From an uncultured Prevotella sp. (lineage in GTDB: Bacteria; Bacteroidota; Bacteroidia; Bacteroidales; Bacteroidaceae): a stretch of 31,901 bases of DNA. The translations under genes and the position numbers were made by a program. Of the stretch, positions 1 to 8,705 are shown piece after piece. The notes beneath the pieces were generated by a model that was given only the letters and a program-made list of their open reading frames with translations, was not told the origin of the DNA and did no database searches. How positions within the stretch are numbered: position 1 is the stretch's first letter; every line of letters starts with the position of its first letter. The DNA is taken from positions 1-31,901 of the forward strand of contig CATXJC010000022.1 in the NCBI GenBank assembly GCA_958369755.1, given 5' to 3'.

Positions 1-55
1 TATGCGTAACCCAGGGTGTTACCCTGGGCTAGGAGCTTCTGCCCTTTCAGGGCGT
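1..55. repeat. Palindromic intergenic element, single unit at left edge
   Basis: It has two palindromes: one around ACCCAGGGTG/TTACCCTGGG and one around GCCCTTTCAGGGC, joined by TAGGAGCTTCT. The same unit recurs at 22.7, 23.7, 25.2 and 31.85 kb. The last 55 bases of the window are its exact reverse complement. Short reading frames through it are spurious. It lies just beyond the 3' end of the peptidase gene, as these elements usually do here. Confidence 0.9.
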
Positions 56-107
56 ATGGAGATAAACTATACATACCATCCAAGGCGTATGGATGTAATC
101 CAAAGAC

Positions 108-1427
108 TTATTCCTTCAGCCATCCACCTATCAAGTCGATGATTTCCTGTCTGGTTGGCTCAGGGAACGACAAGATGCGGGTAAGATGTGAACCGCCATG
201 ACACATATAGACATGCAGGTTCTTCTTGTTCTTGGTGAAAGGCAGACCATAGATGCCCGATGCACCCCATGGGTCAATATCACCATAAATATACACCATC
301 TTCGGATCGTTCCTGGTCAGGAAATCCACGGTATAATTGTAAAGCTTTGGCGAGAACTCCACGTTCTCGGCACCCTTCGGCACCATCAGCTTCTTCAGAT
401 AACCCTTTGCCGACTTGATACTCAGGTATCTCTTGAATGGCTTGGTGTAATATCCGTAATATCCCAACTCTTTGGCAGCCTGTACATCGAAAGATGCAGT
501 GGCATTGTAGTTGGTGAAATACTCCGGCTCACACATGTTGATCCAGTATTTGAACACCTGGTCGTCGGTGGCATCATTCGTAGGAATCTTCTTGATATCC
601 TCACCCCACTGCCAGAAGGCGAAGGCATATTCAAACACCGAGTAATCGAAAATCTCGGCGATAGGCGCATTGAAGCGATACTGCTTCTCGCTGCAGTACT
701 TCTCGAACATCGGCAGCAGCGCAGCCTTGCGCTTGAAGAGCAGCAGCTGGAAGTTGAGCACCTTCTGTCGGTTCTCCTTGGTAGAAACCTCATGCTGCAG
801 GAACTTCTCGTGTCTGCCATCCTCCACGCCCTTGTTCAGCGGTGCAACGTATGGCACGGAGATGTCCACATCATTCGGGAAGTAGGCGCGGTAAAACATC
901 GTGGTCTGTCCGCCCTTGCTGATACCCGTGGCAATCCACTTGCCCTTGTACATCGCATGCAGGGTCCGGTTGACGTGGTGCAGATCGTAGAGCGAGTTCT
1001 CCACGGTGAGGTAATCCCAGTTGCAAGGACTAGGCATCGACTTGTCGAAATAGCGGTACTCCACGGTGATGATGTTGGTATCGAAGAGCTTGGAAAGTTC
1101 CTCGATATATCCCTCGCGCAATGCATACTTGGCGTTGTAGCCTTCAGTTACGAGTACGGTAGGACGGTCGAATCCTCTGTGGCAGAGTATCACTCGCTGC
1201 TCAAAGCTGCCCTTGGAAGCATCCTTGGCATCCAGTTGCTGCTTGATGAAGAACACATACTTTTCAGGGAAATGCGTACTCTTCAGCGTTTCCACATCAC
1301 TCACTCCAGGCAACGCCGCCAACAGCTTGCCCGCCTCTCCCAGTTCTGCCGCCAGCATCTGCAAAGGCAGAATGAAGAGCAGCAGCATCAATTTCAAGAA
1401 TCTCAATTTCAAGAATTTCAATTTCAT
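108..1427 (-). CDS. Secreted S37-family (PS-10 type) serine peptidase
   Basis: This 439-aa protein is probably an exported tripeptidyl-aminopeptidase-like serine hydrolase that trims peptides in the periplasm or outside the cell. Residues 1-27 form a signal peptide: Lys/Phe/Leu repeats, a hydrophobic core, then an AAE cleavage site. The alpha/beta-hydrolase fold shows a nucleophile elbow GISKGG (Ser170), a YGDIDPWG segment near residue 381 that should hold the acid, and a HGGSH segment (410-414) for the histidine. The pattern VEYRYF plus SPCNWDYLTVENSLYD (about 122-148) is typical of S37 peptidases. The gene is divergent from the acyltransferase and has its own -7 box. The family call is from motifs; the substrate is unknown. 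Confidence 0.8.
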   Translation of the reverse strand: MKLKFLKLRFLKLMLLLFILPLQMLAAELGEAGKLLAALPGVSDVETLKSTHFPEKYVFFIKQQLDAKDASKGSFEQRVILCHRGFDRPTVLVTEGYNAKYALREGYIEELSKLFDTNIITVEYRYFDKSMPSPCNWDYLTVENSLYDLHHVNRTLHAMYKGKWIATGISKGGQTTMFYRAYFPNDVDISVPYVAPLNKGVEDGRHEKFLQHEVSTKENRQKVLNFQLLLFKRKAALLPMFEKYCSEKQYRFNAPIAEIFDYSVFEYAFAFWQWGEDIKKIPTNDATDDQVFKYWINMCEPEYFTNYNATASFDVQAAKELGYYGYYTKPFKRYLSIKSAKGYLKKLMVPKGAENVEFSPKLYNYTVDFLTRNDPKMVYIYGDIDPWGASGIYGLPFTKNKKNLHVYMCHGGSHLTRILSFPEPTRQEIIDLIGGWLKE

Positions 1428-1497
1428 TTTCGTCTCTCTTTTATATTTTCTCTTTTTAAACTTTCGTCGGTAATCTCCACATGCTTTAAATGCTATG

Positions 1498-1505
1498 CAA
1501 AGGTA
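1498..1505 (-). promoter_or_regulatory. -7 box for the S37 peptidase
   Basis: On the minus strand this reads TACCTTTG, matching the Bacteroidetes TAnnTTTG element, about 70 bases before the peptidase ATG. The remainder of 1428-1693 is AT-rich and shows no gene. Confidence 0.6.
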
Positions 1506-1609
1506 AGGAAATATTCTTGTCCGGCAAAGAGAAGAGCCACCTTTTTATTATTATTGCAGCATTTTTCTTTTTTTACGGCAAGAATAAAAGTAAAACGAAA
1601 AATATTTTG

Positions 1610-1617
1610 TATATTTG
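1610..1617 (+). promoter_or_regulatory. -7 box for the acyltransferase
   Basis: TATATTTG matches TAnnTTTG and lies about 77 bases before the acyltransferase ATG. The leader is A/T-rich with ATC/ATA runs and no clear Shine-Dalgarno site. Confidence 0.55.
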
Positions 1618-1693
1618 CAGTCGAAATCAAAATATAGGAAATAAGAAATCAAATAAATCATCATCATCATAATAATATTAACAATCATAATTT

Positions 1694-2887
1694 ATGACTA
1701 ACTTACAACAATCAGCAACTCATTTTGCAGATACCAAACCCCATTATGCCCTGCTCGACGGATTGCGAGGCGTGGCAGCATTGCTCGTGGTGTGGTATCA
1801 TGTGTTCGAAGGCTACCAGTTTGCATCCGGCTCAGCCATCATCCAGGAAATCAACCACGGCTATCTGGCGGTTGACTTCTTCTTCATCCTTTCCGGTTTC
1901 GTCATCGGCTATGCATACGATGACCGTTGGGGAAAGACATTGACACTGGGAAAATTCTTCAAGCGCCGCCTCATCCGCCTGCATCCGATGGTAGTGATGG
2001 GTGCCTTGATAGGACTCGTGATGTTCATCCTTCAGGGGGCAGTAACCTGGAACGGCACACCGGCTTCGGTACCGGCGATGATGATAGCCCTGCTCTGCGG
2101 CATGCTGATGATTCCCGCCCTGCCAGGTGGCGGATACGAGGTAAGAGGCAATGGCGAAATGTTTCCGCTCAACGGCCCCGCCTGGTCGCTCTTCTTCGAG
2201 TACATCGGCAACATCCTCTATGCCCTTTTCATCCGGAGGTTCTCCACCAGGGCTCTGGCTATTCTCGCCGGAATCCTATCCATCCTGCTGCTTTGGTTCA
2301 CGGCTACGGATGTTTGCGGCTACGGCATGTTTGGTGTGGGCTGGACGCTCGATGGTCTCAACTTCTGGGGTGGACTTCTGCGCATGCTCTGTCCGTTTAC
2401 GATAGGAATGCTGCTGTCCCGTGTTTTCCATCGCATCCAGTTCAAGGTAAAGGGTGCGTTCTGGATCAGTTCCATCATTCTTCTCCTGCTCTTCCACGTA
2501 CCTTATATAGAGAGTATGGTTGGCGGCAGTAGTGTGGGCAGCGCTGATGGCATCATGGAGAATGGCATCATGCTGAATGGTGTTTTCGAAGCAGTGTGCA
2601 TCATTCTGATTTTTCCGGCGATAGTATGGCTGGGAGCGAGCGGAACAACAACCGACCGTTTCAGTACCCGCGTCTGCACGTTCCTGGGCGACATCTCCTT
2701 CCCGCTCTACATCGTACACTATCCGTTTATGTATTACTTCTATTCGTGGCTCATCGAGAAGCAGCTCTTCACGCTTGGTGAAACCTGGCCCGAGGCGCTC
2801 ATCACCTGTGCGGTTTCGATAGCAGCCGCCTGGCTCTGTCTGAAGTTCTACGACCTGCCAGTGCGCAGATGGCTGGCGAAGAAATAA
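1694..2887 (+). CDS. Acyltransferase family 3 membrane protein (OafA/YrhL-like)
   Basis: This 397-aa integral membrane protein has about ten hydrophobic helices. The N-terminal LDGLRGVAALLVVWYH (Arg25, His36) and FFFILSGFVIGYAYDD (about 62-77) are signatures of the Acyl_transf_3 family, which moves acyl groups across or at the inner membrane onto polysaccharides, lipids or peptidoglycan. The C-terminus (FPLYIVHYPFMYYF, then a final LPVRRWLAKK) is also typical, and no SGNH domain is fused. No polysaccharide genes adjoin it, so the acceptor cannot be guessed. Its stop codon sits exactly where the duplicated AAA-ATPase segment begins, and no terminator separates them. Confidence 0.9.
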   Translation: MTNLQQSATHFADTKPHYALLDGLRGVAALLVVWYHVFEGYQFASGSAIIQEINHGYLAVDFFFILSGFVIGYAYDDRWGKTLTLGKFFKRRLIRLHPMVVMGALIGLVMFILQGAVTWNGTPASVPAMMIALLCGMLMIPALPGGGYEVRGNGEMFPLNGPAWSLFFEYIGNILYALFIRRFSTRALAILAGILSILLLWFTATDVCGYGMFGVGWTLDGLNFWGGLLRMLCPFTIGMLLSRVFHRIQFKVKGAFWISSIILLLLFHVPYIESMVGGSSVGSADGIMENGIMLNGVFEAVCIILIFPAIVWLGASGTTTDRFSTRVCTFLGDISFPLYIVHYPFMYYFYSWLIEKQLFTLGETWPEALITCAVSIAAAWLCLKFYDLPVRRWLAKK

Positions 2888-2948
2888 AGATTCGCCACCT
2901 TTTTTATATTATCCCCCATTTTTTCTTGCGAAATCAAAATATTCGTCG

Positions 2949-2956
2949 TATCTTTG
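2949..2956 (+). promoter_or_regulatory. -7 box for AAA-ATPase-like copy A
   Basis: TATCTTTG followed by GCAGAAAGAA. It lies 68-75 bases before the chosen ATG and is shared, with its flanks, by copy B. Confidence 0.75.
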
Positions 2957-3023
2957 CAGAAAGAATTTGCAGAAAGGTGGATGGCTCGCAAAAAGCTATC
3001 CTGAAAACATAGGAGACCAGATT

Positions 3024-4616
3024 ATGACAGATACAAAAATGAACGAAAGAAGATTGCCGGTAGGTATCCAGTCTTTTGAGAAAATTAGAAAGGAAGGATA
3101 CCTATATGTTGACAAGACAGATATTATCTGGCAACTTGCCAACAGAAATAAAACGTATAATTACCTGAGCCGCCCACGCCGCTTTGGCAAGTCGATTCTC
3201 GTGGATACACTCCAGGCATACTTCGAGGGAAAAAAGGAACTCTTCGAAGGATTGAAGGTGATGGAGCTGGAGAAAGAATGGACCTGCTATCCCGTAATTC
3301 GACTCGACATGAGTTGCGGAGGAGCTACCCCCGAAGAACTCAACTCCTATCTCGATGACGCCTTCTATAAACTTGAACAGAAGTATGAAGTTGCGGTGCG
3401 CCCGGAGGCTTCCCTTGCCGTACGTTTCAAGAACATCATCGAAACGATGTTTCAGAAGACAGGAAAACAGGCGGTTATCCTCATCGATGAGTATGATTCT
3501 CCATTGCAGCATTCCTGGAAGACTCCTCAGCATGATGCCTGCACAGCCATCTACAAGTCCGTGTTTGCCGTCTTGAAAAAAGAGGACGAACACGAGCGTT
3601 TCGTCTTCATCACGGGCATCACCAAGTTCACTCAGATTTCTCTCTTCTCTGTTCTCAATAATCTGAGCAACATCAGTTTTGATGCACCATACGCCACCAT
3701 CTGCGGTATCTCGAAACAGGAAGTAGCCGACAACTTCATGCCTGAGATTGAGGCGATGGGAGAAGAAAACGGATGGACTCCGGAGGAGACGCTGAAGCAG
3801 CTCACGGCCTATTATGACGGATATCATTTCTGCCGCAAAAATATGGTGGATATTTTCAATCCGTTCAGCCTCATCAATGCCCTGGATGATGGGGAATTGA
3901 GAAATTACTGGGCTTCATCAGGGGCCACTTCCCTATTGCCAAAGTTCGTGGATGACATGGAGATGAAGATGGAATATTTTGACCATTGCTTCATCGAGCG
4001 CGACACCCTGGAAACATCGGATGTAGTGAATGGCGGAGCCGAACTCTTCCTCTACCAGTCGGGGTATCTCACCATCAAGGGTTACGACGATGGCGTTTAC
4101 ATCCTGGGCTTCCCTAACTTTGAAGTTCGCAAGGCATTATACCAGGTAGTGGTTCCAGCCTTGACCATGAAGTCGAATTCGGAAGTGGTTTCTGCACAGA
4201 GCTTCCTCAGAAAAATGATGCAGGACGGCAACACCGCTGAAGCCAAGAAGGCATTAAAGGCTCTTATCGCCGATGTTCCATACAGCAACAAGAAGATGGC
4301 AAGCATGGATATGGAGGAGCGTTACCGGCTGATAATGAGCACGATATTCAGAGCCTTGGGATTTAGGGTGGAAGTAGAAAGGATGCTAGCCACTGGCAGG
4401 ATTGATATGATTGTGGAGGTTCCATCCTTCATCTACGTCCTGGAGCTGAAGCTATCGAACAATGGCGGCATTTCTGCTGCCGAGAGCCAGATAAAGGACA
4501 AGAGTTACACCGAACCTTTCAAGGCCGATAAGCGCAAGGTCATCGCCCTGGCCGTGGAACTCGATGAAACAGGCAAGGGATTGATAGATTGGAAAGAAGT
4601 GGATGAGTCTTTGTAA
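3024..4616 (+). CDS. AAA-ATPase-like / PD-(D/E)XK nuclease-like protein (DUF1703 type), copy A
   Basis: This 530-aa protein has two parts. The N-terminal AAA-ATPase-like domain shows RPRRFGKSI (50-58, a P-loop variant) and AVILIDEYDSP (150-160, Walker B). The C-terminal PD-(D/E)XK-like domain shows GRIDM (Asp461) and ELK (Glu474, Lys476). The family is greatly expanded in Bacteroidetes and its function is unknown. The ATG at 3024 is chosen because AGGAGA lies 7 bases upstream and copy B starts at the matching place; an in-frame TTG at 2967 is less likely. Both ends are almost identical to copy B, whereas residues about 78-145 differ strongly. A hairpin terminator follows. Confidence 0.88.
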   Translation: MTDTKMNERRLPVGIQSFEKIRKEGYLYVDKTDIIWQLANRNKTYNYLSRPRRFGKSILVDTLQAYFEGKKELFEGLKVMELEKEWTCYPVIRLDMSCGGATPEELNSYLDDAFYKLEQKYEVAVRPEASLAVRFKNIIETMFQKTGKQAVILIDEYDSPLQHSWKTPQHDACTAIYKSVFAVLKKEDEHERFVFITGITKFTQISLFSVLNNLSNISFDAPYATICGISKQEVADNFMPEIEAMGEENGWTPEETLKQLTAYYDGYHFCRKNMVDIFNPFSLINALDDGELRNYWASSGATSLLPKFVDDMEMKMEYFDHCFIERDTLETSDVVNGGAELFLYQSGYLTIKGYDDGVYILGFPNFEVRKALYQVVVPALTMKSNSEVVSAQSFLRKMMQDGNTAEAKKALKALIADVPYSNKKMASMDMEERYRLIMSTIFRALGFRVEVERMLATGRIDMIVEVPSFIYVLELKLSNNGGISAAESQIKDKSYTEPFKADKRKVIALAVELDETGKGLIDWKEVDESL

Positions 4617-4637
4617 AATACAACTTCAAACAAACAT

Positions 4638-4697
4638 CCCGCCAGGTATCCTACCGGATTCAAAATCCATTGGGACACCTGGCGGGTTCTTTTGTTT
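4638..4697 (+). terminator. Rho-independent terminator after copy A
   Basis: Stem CCCGCCAGGT (4638-4647) pairs with ACCTGGCGGG (4677-4686) and is followed by TTCTTTTGTTT. It separates the AAA-ATPase gene from the convergent toxin gene. Confidence 0.85.
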
Positions 4698-4707
4698 ATC
4701 ATAAAGA

Positions 4708-5046
4708 CTAATGATAATCCTTTCTTTCTATCCTCCTGGCTCGCAGGTTCAGCTTACGAGGATCTTGACGCAAATCCCAGAGATCCACCAGCCAGAGGAT
4801 ATCTTTCTCTTCATTGTAGAAATAGATAATCTTGAAGTTCTTCATGATGATGGCACCACGATACTTTCTCCATTTCTGCAGTTCAGGCACAAACGGATAA
4901 CTCTCAGGCATCATTTTCAACCGATGCATGATACGAGATATCTGCTCTTGCCATCTCCCAACCGTCTTCTTTCCAAACTCTTCTAATGCAAAAACAAGAC
5001 ATTTCTGAAATTCCTGCATGAAGACCTCATCCTGTCTTACAACCAT
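4708..5046 (-). CDS. RelE/ParE-type toxin
   Basis: This 112-aa basic protein has the layout of RelE/ParE-superfamily toxins: two N-terminal helices (FALEEFGKKTVGRWQEQISRI, about 19-39), then a beta sheet with WRKYRGAIIMKNFKIIYFYNEEKDILWLVDLWDLRQDP (about 59-96). RelE members cleave ribosome-bound mRNA and ParE members poison gyrase; the sequence alone does not say which applies. The start overlaps the upstream partner gene by 10 bases, so translation is probably coupled. A second in-frame ATG nine codons on is possible. The gene is convergent with AAA-ATPase copy A. Confidence 0.75.
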   Translation of the reverse strand: MVVRQDEVFMQEFQKCLVFALEEFGKKTVGRWQEQISRIMHRLKMMPESYPFVPELQKWRKYRGAIIMKNFKIIYFYNEEKDILWLVDLWDLRQDPRKLNLRARRIERKDYH

Positions 5047-5309
5047 CCTGGAATCGTTTTACGTAAATGAGCATTAAATTCCTCCCACGACATTCCATAG
5101 TTCGGGTCATCCAAGTGCTTGTCTATTTCTGCGCAATGCTCCATCACCTGCTCCAGCGAGCGCCCCATAGGATAGGAATCAGTGTCGTAAGCCTCATCCC
5201 ATAATTCGGATGATACTGATGATGCCATAGAACGACAGGCAGGCGATGGCTCACAGACCTTATCCCCTGCAATCTTGAATTCCTCGATATGATATTTCTT
5301 TTCCTCCAT
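5037..5309 (-). CDS. Probable antitoxin partner of the RelE/ParE-type toxin
   Basis: This 90-aa acidic protein is encoded first in a two-gene operon and overlaps the toxin start, which is the classical antitoxin-toxin order. I do not recognise the family. No DNA-binding motif is plain: the N-terminus (EEKKYHIEEFKIAG) could begin a short beta strand, and the C-terminal half (SLEQVMEHCAEIDKHLDD, then SWEEFNAHLRKTIPGWL) looks helical and could wrap the toxin. The middle (about 17-36, Ser/Cys/Pro-rich) looks disordered. The antitoxin role is inferred from position and size. Confidence 0.6.
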   Translation of the reverse strand: MEEKKYHIEEFKIAGDKVCEPSPACRSMASSVSSELWDEAYDTDSYPMGRSLEQVMEHCAEIDKHLDDPNYGMSWEEFNAHLRKTIPGWL

Positions 5310-5348
5310 ATTTCTTTCGCTTTTAAAGTTCCACGTTACTTATTGGTG

Positions 5349-5356
5349 CAAAAATA
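5349..5356 (-). promoter_or_regulatory. -7 box for the toxin-antitoxin operon
   Basis: The minus strand reads TATTTTTG, fitting TAnnTTTG, about 40 bases before the antitoxin ATG. Confidence 0.5.
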
Positions 5357-5442
5357 CGAAGAAAGATTGGAACTCGCAAGAAAATCTACAAGAAAATAGC
5401 TTTTTCTGCATCAAAAAAGAAGCATTTCTCAGGAACATTTTA

Positions 5443-5450
5443 TATCTTTG
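5443..5450 (+). promoter_or_regulatory. -7 box for the small membrane protein
   Basis: TATCTTTG followed by CACACATAG, 42 bases before the ATG at 5493. Confidence 0.65.
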
Positions 5451-5492
5451 CACACATAGAAGAAAATGTCGTTCTGATTAAAACCGATCGTT

Positions 5493-5945
5493 ATGAAAGT
5501 ATATTGGGATAAGACTGCAGTAATAGGTTTGGTGGGGTTTACGATCTCACTCTTGCTGATACTGTGCTTTATGGACAGTCTCAGCCACCCATTGGTGGGG
5601 ATATTCCTCTGCCTGTTTGGCATCTTACTCTGCGGAATATATGGTGCTCTGCTAAAAGCAGGAAGCCCCGGAAGACAGAAAAAGAAGGAGAAAGAAAAAG
5701 AGAACGAGAAGGAGAAGGAAAATGAGACAAGAAGTATCTATGCCTTCTGCTTGCTTTTCTGCCTGGTGGTCAGCATTCTCAGTCTTGTCATCGGACTCAT
5801 ATTTATCTTAATCGGCAACGGAGAAGCCAGCTATATCTGTGCAGCCATCTTTGGGGTATCATTCACAGCCTTCCTTCTCGGTTCGTGGTGGAAAACCACC
5901 AGCATAGCCTCCAAAGCCGATTGGAGCGACTGGGGATGGTTATAA
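5493..5945 (+). CDS. Small four-helix membrane protein with a Lys/Glu loop, function unknown
   Basis: This is a 150-aa protein I do not recognise. Hydrophobic segments lie at about 9-27, 33-53, 84-107 and 112-132. Between the second and third is a highly charged linker (about 61-78) made of repeated Lys/Glu/Asn codons, written in DNA as a near-simple AAGGAGAAAGA-like purine run (about 5680-5725). The C-terminus ends in tryptophan-rich SKADWSDWGWL. It has its own promoter and terminator and lies between the toxin-antitoxin pair and the restriction-like operon, so an accessory or defence role is possible but unproven. Confidence 0.7.
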   Translation: MKVYWDKTAVIGLVGFTISLLLILCFMDSLSHPLVGIFLCLFGILLCGIYGALLKAGSPGRQKKKEKEKENEKEKENETRSIYAFCLLFCLVVSILSLVIGLIFILIGNGEASYICAAIFGVSFTAFLLGSWWKTTSIASKADWSDWGWL

Positions 5946-5972
5946 AATATAGAAGAACCATCAAACAGATTC

Positions 5973-6009
5973 AAAGCCAGCCTTCTCCTGCGAAAAGGCT
6001 GGCTTTCTT
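5973..6009. terminator. Hairpin terminator between convergent genes
   Basis: AAAGCCAGCCTT (5973-5984) pairs perfectly with AAGGCTGGCTTT (5995-6006) and is followed by CTTT on the plus strand. It may serve both the membrane-protein gene and the convergent helicase gene, with the better T-tract on the plus strand. Confidence 0.75.
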
Positions 6010-6021
6010 TATCATCTAGAT

Positions 6022-8667
6022 TCACTCACTATAAAGTTCTTCCCTGGAAATCGTGGTGCTCCACAAACCCACTTTCTCATCCTCCTTATGACGGTTGATG
6101 CCCGTATAGGTAAGACTGCTGTCCTCGTAGCGCTTGAACTTGAAGACGGCATCGTTCATCAACGCCTCATTAAATACTCCCAGGTTCACCAGCAACTCAA
6201 AATCCTTCTTGGTCAGACCCGTAACCTTGGCAAAAAGCCCCGGCTCCAACTGCATGATGACATCCCGAAGACTGCGCTCACGATAATCCGTAAGATACAT
6301 GAAGATAGGTATGCGAGTGGCAAACTTGATGAGTTTCTCCTGTATCATCTTGCGCTTGCTCTTTATTTCCTTCTCCTCCTCGCTTAATTCCTTCTTCTCT
6401 TTTTTAGAGAGACCATCCTCCGATTCCGAAGCCACTTTCTTAGTCTTTTTGATGTGGTCGGTCTTGGTAATGATGGTCTGGATATCCTCGTTCAAGCTTC
6501 TGAATCCCTCGATGTTCATCAGGGCTTGCATCGCCTGCTCGTTATTCAGCAGCTTTTCCAACACACCATTGGTTACATTCACCAGCGTGGCACTCTCCCA
6601 TCTTCTAGCCAGCAAGGTGGCAGAAGTATTGCTCGTTGCCATATCAAGCACCTCACCAGCATTCAATATCTTCATCGCTCCATCCTGATAGCAGATTACG
6701 GGCAAGAAATGAATCAGATCATCCACCTTCTGCTCCGGAGTCTTGTCGGCATCCACATTCAGCTGACTGCTATATTCCGCCAACTTTCTCAAAGCCCTGT
6801 TTGGCGAGAAATCGAAAACATAACACTCCTGCTTCAAAATCTCCGTCTGGTTGGGATGCAATCCATCACGATTGGTAATGGTCCATGGCGACTGAACCCG
6901 GAAAGCGGCCTGGAAGTAGGTTTCCGGACTCGACGTATCACGAAGCATAAAGATGCCAGTCCATGGTTTCACGGTTACCCCCGTGGTCAGTTTGCCACAA
7001 CTCAAAGTGATGGATTTGCAATGCAGAGGATCCGGATTCTCCATCGCCCGCTCTACAGGCGCAAGGGCATCAAGTCCGATTCCAGCCTTGGTTCCAGCAC
7101 AAACAATCACCTGATATTCATGATAGAAAGTATTCTGCGATTCTGCCAGCAGATTCCTCATAGCATAGCAGGAAGCCACGTTGGGAAGAAACCACAGCGT
7201 ATGTGCCAGCACACCGTAAAGTCTTGAATCATAGAAAGGAAGAGGCGGTTTTCTGTTGTTTTGCTTCAAATGGTCGATAGATGCAGGCAGATAGTTGCCA
7301 CGCAACAAGTCGAGCCATTTCTGCACATCATCATGAAAGCGGAAGCATGCCTCCTCGCCTTCACCATCAGCCAGGAAGAACGTGTTGAGGTCGAACTCGT
7401 CAAACTCTCCATCATTCGCCACAGCGGCAATGGAGGGCGGCAACTGATAGGTCATCAGCACCATTCTCGGGAGCGAGGCATAGGGATTCATCCTCTCAGG
7501 TTTTGATGTATCCTCCGCAGCATAACCTTGCAAGGATAATGCCTGCGGACGAGAAGATGGTTGATGAGAAGATTGCGGATGCGAAATCTTAGGATGCGCA
7601 TTCTCCCACTCCTCCTTGGCACGCTGCTCGTCAGAATAAGTCCAGTTGTAGATTTCATCCTCGATAAAGTCGCCCGAAGCAAGTGCACGGAATGGCGTGC
7701 CCGAAAGATAGAGATAATGACGAGCCGTGATTGGCATCATGTCCTCATCAAAATAATCAGGATTTTCTATCTCCTGACTCAGTTCCTTCTCCGATTCAAC
7801 CATGGCTTTCTTCTGCATCTTGATGTCTTCCCTGGAGCCAATCAGTTCCTGCGCTTCCTCTCGCCATGCACCAAAATGATATTCATCCAGCACCACGCAA
7901 TCCCAGTTGAAGGCTCGCGTCCATTCGTGTTTCGCCTTCATGCCTCCGCTCTTGCTCTTGCCCAGGAAATCCTGGAAGGAACCGAAGCAGACGAATGGCT
8001 TGTTGATGTCGATGTCCTCATCGGTTTGAGTCTTGGCATTGATGAATTGCCAACCCTCGAAATCCTGATGGCGCATCAGGTCTTCCTCCCAAGCTTGTAC
8101 CACGGCAGGCTTGAAGGTAAGCACCAGCAGTCGGCGCCACTTCATGCGAAGCGCCAACTGATAGGTAGTAAAAGTCTTGCCGAATCGCATCTTGCAATTC
8201 CAGAGGAAATGAGGAGTATGCTCATGGTCATGCTGGAAGCGATTGAAATATTCGGCAGTCTTGTTCACGGCTTCCTGCTGCTCAGGTCGCATCGGGAAAG
8301 TTTCGGTGCGGTCGTAGATGGTTTCGCTTCTGTCTCTCACGGCAAGCCATGCCTTCTTCACATCCTCCGGGGTGCAGCGGAACCATTCGCCAGCCACTTT
8401 CTGACAACCCATTCTGAGCAGCATGCGGTGCACCTCATGATCGGTGAAGACAGTACCATCCTGCCGCATCGCCGATTCTTCGAAGACGATGTTCACAGGG
8501 TCGCCGCTTGGCTTCAGTATCTGATATTGTTGATGAATTCGGGTAATCGTATCCTGGGTGGTATAGCCCACCTTGAGCAATCCATTCAAGTCGGGGTTAT
8601 GCTTATCTCTGTAAGCATAGATTTTAGGCTGCGACTCCGATTTTTCGGGAAATAAATTCTGCGTCAT
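6022..8667 (-). CDS. GIY-YIG nuclease - SF2 helicase fusion, probable restriction subunit
   Basis: This 881-aa protein starts with a GIY-YIG/T5orf172-like nuclease domain (KIYAYRD 15-21, GLLKVGYT 29-36, Arg43, Glu94). It continues as a DEAD/DEAH-type helicase: Walker A MRFGKT (160-165), DEYH (261-264), SGTPFRAL (322-329), TTGVTVKPW (561-569) and a motif-VI-like QAAFRVQSPW (585-594). A Lys/Glu-rich stretch near 745-775 may be a linker. A His/Ser/Gln-rich low-complexity insert lies at about 358-380. It is the last gene of an operon behind two methyltransferase-like genes, which supports a translocating restriction nuclease. No separate specificity subunit is present. The domains are well supported; the biological role is inferred. 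Confidence 0.82.
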   Translation of the reverse strand: MTQNLFPEKSESQPKIYAYRDKHNPDLNGLLKVGYTTQDTITRIHQQYQILKPSGDPVNIVFEESAMRQDGTVFTDHEVHRMLLRMGCQKVAGEWFRCTPEDVKKAWLAVRDRSETIYDRTETFPMRPEQQEAVNKTAEYFNRFQHDHEHTPHFLWNCKMRFGKTFTTYQLALRMKWRRLLVLTFKPAVVQAWEEDLMRHQDFEGWQFINAKTQTDEDIDINKPFVCFGSFQDFLGKSKSGGMKAKHEWTRAFNWDCVVLDEYHFGAWREEAQELIGSREDIKMQKKAMVESEKELSQEIENPDYFDEDMMPITARHYLYLSGTPFRALASGDFIEDEIYNWTYSDEQRAKEEWENAHPKISHPQSSHQPSSRPQALSLQGYAAEDTSKPERMNPYASLPRMVLMTYQLPPSIAAVANDGEFDEFDLNTFFLADGEGEEACFRFHDDVQKWLDLLRGNYLPASIDHLKQNNRKPPLPFYDSRLYGVLAHTLWFLPNVASCYAMRNLLAESQNTFYHEYQVIVCAGTKAGIGLDALAPVERAMENPDPLHCKSITLSCGKLTTGVTVKPWTGIFMLRDTSSPETYFQAAFRVQSPWTITNRDGLHPNQTEILKQECYVFDFSPNRALRKLAEYSSQLNVDADKTPEQKVDDLIHFLPVICYQDGAMKILNAGEVLDMATSNTSATLLARRWESATLVNVTNGVLEKLLNNEQAMQALMNIEGFRSLNEDIQTIITKTDHIKKTKKVASESEDGLSKKEKKELSEEEKEIKSKRKMIQEKLIKFATRIPIFMYLTDYRERSLRDVIMQLEPGLFAKVTGLTKKDFELLVNLGVFNEALMNDAVFKFKRYEDSSLTYTGINRHKEDEKVGLWSTTISREELYSE

Positions 8668-8705
8668 AATCCATGATGTTATGTTGTTATATATAATAAG
8701 GTGGA

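Larger units (their letters stand above)
2886..4623 (+). repeat. Direct repeat copy A (AAA-ATPase gene plus promoter)
   Basis: The segment from AAAGATTCGCCACC to TTGTAAAATACAA recurs in the same orientation at 11354-13111. Both the upstream promoter region and the 3' end of the gene are nearly identical at the base level, while the central third of the gene is clearly diverged. Copy A begins on the last two bases of the acyltransferase stop codon. Confidence 0.9.

Noticed and set aside
198..1637. Long plus-strand frame (479 aa) opposite the S37 peptidase
   Set aside because: It has no recognisable domain, while the minus-strand frame has a signal peptide and a full set of peptidase motifs. 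It is a shadow.
2967..3023. Upstream TTG start for AAA-ATPase copy A
   Set aside because: It lies about 10 bases from the -7 box, and the ATG at 3024 has a good AGGAGA site matched in copy B.
7561..8655. Plus-strand frame of 364 aa opposite the helicase gene
   Set aside because: The minus strand carries GIY-YIG and helicase motifs in order; the plus frame has none.
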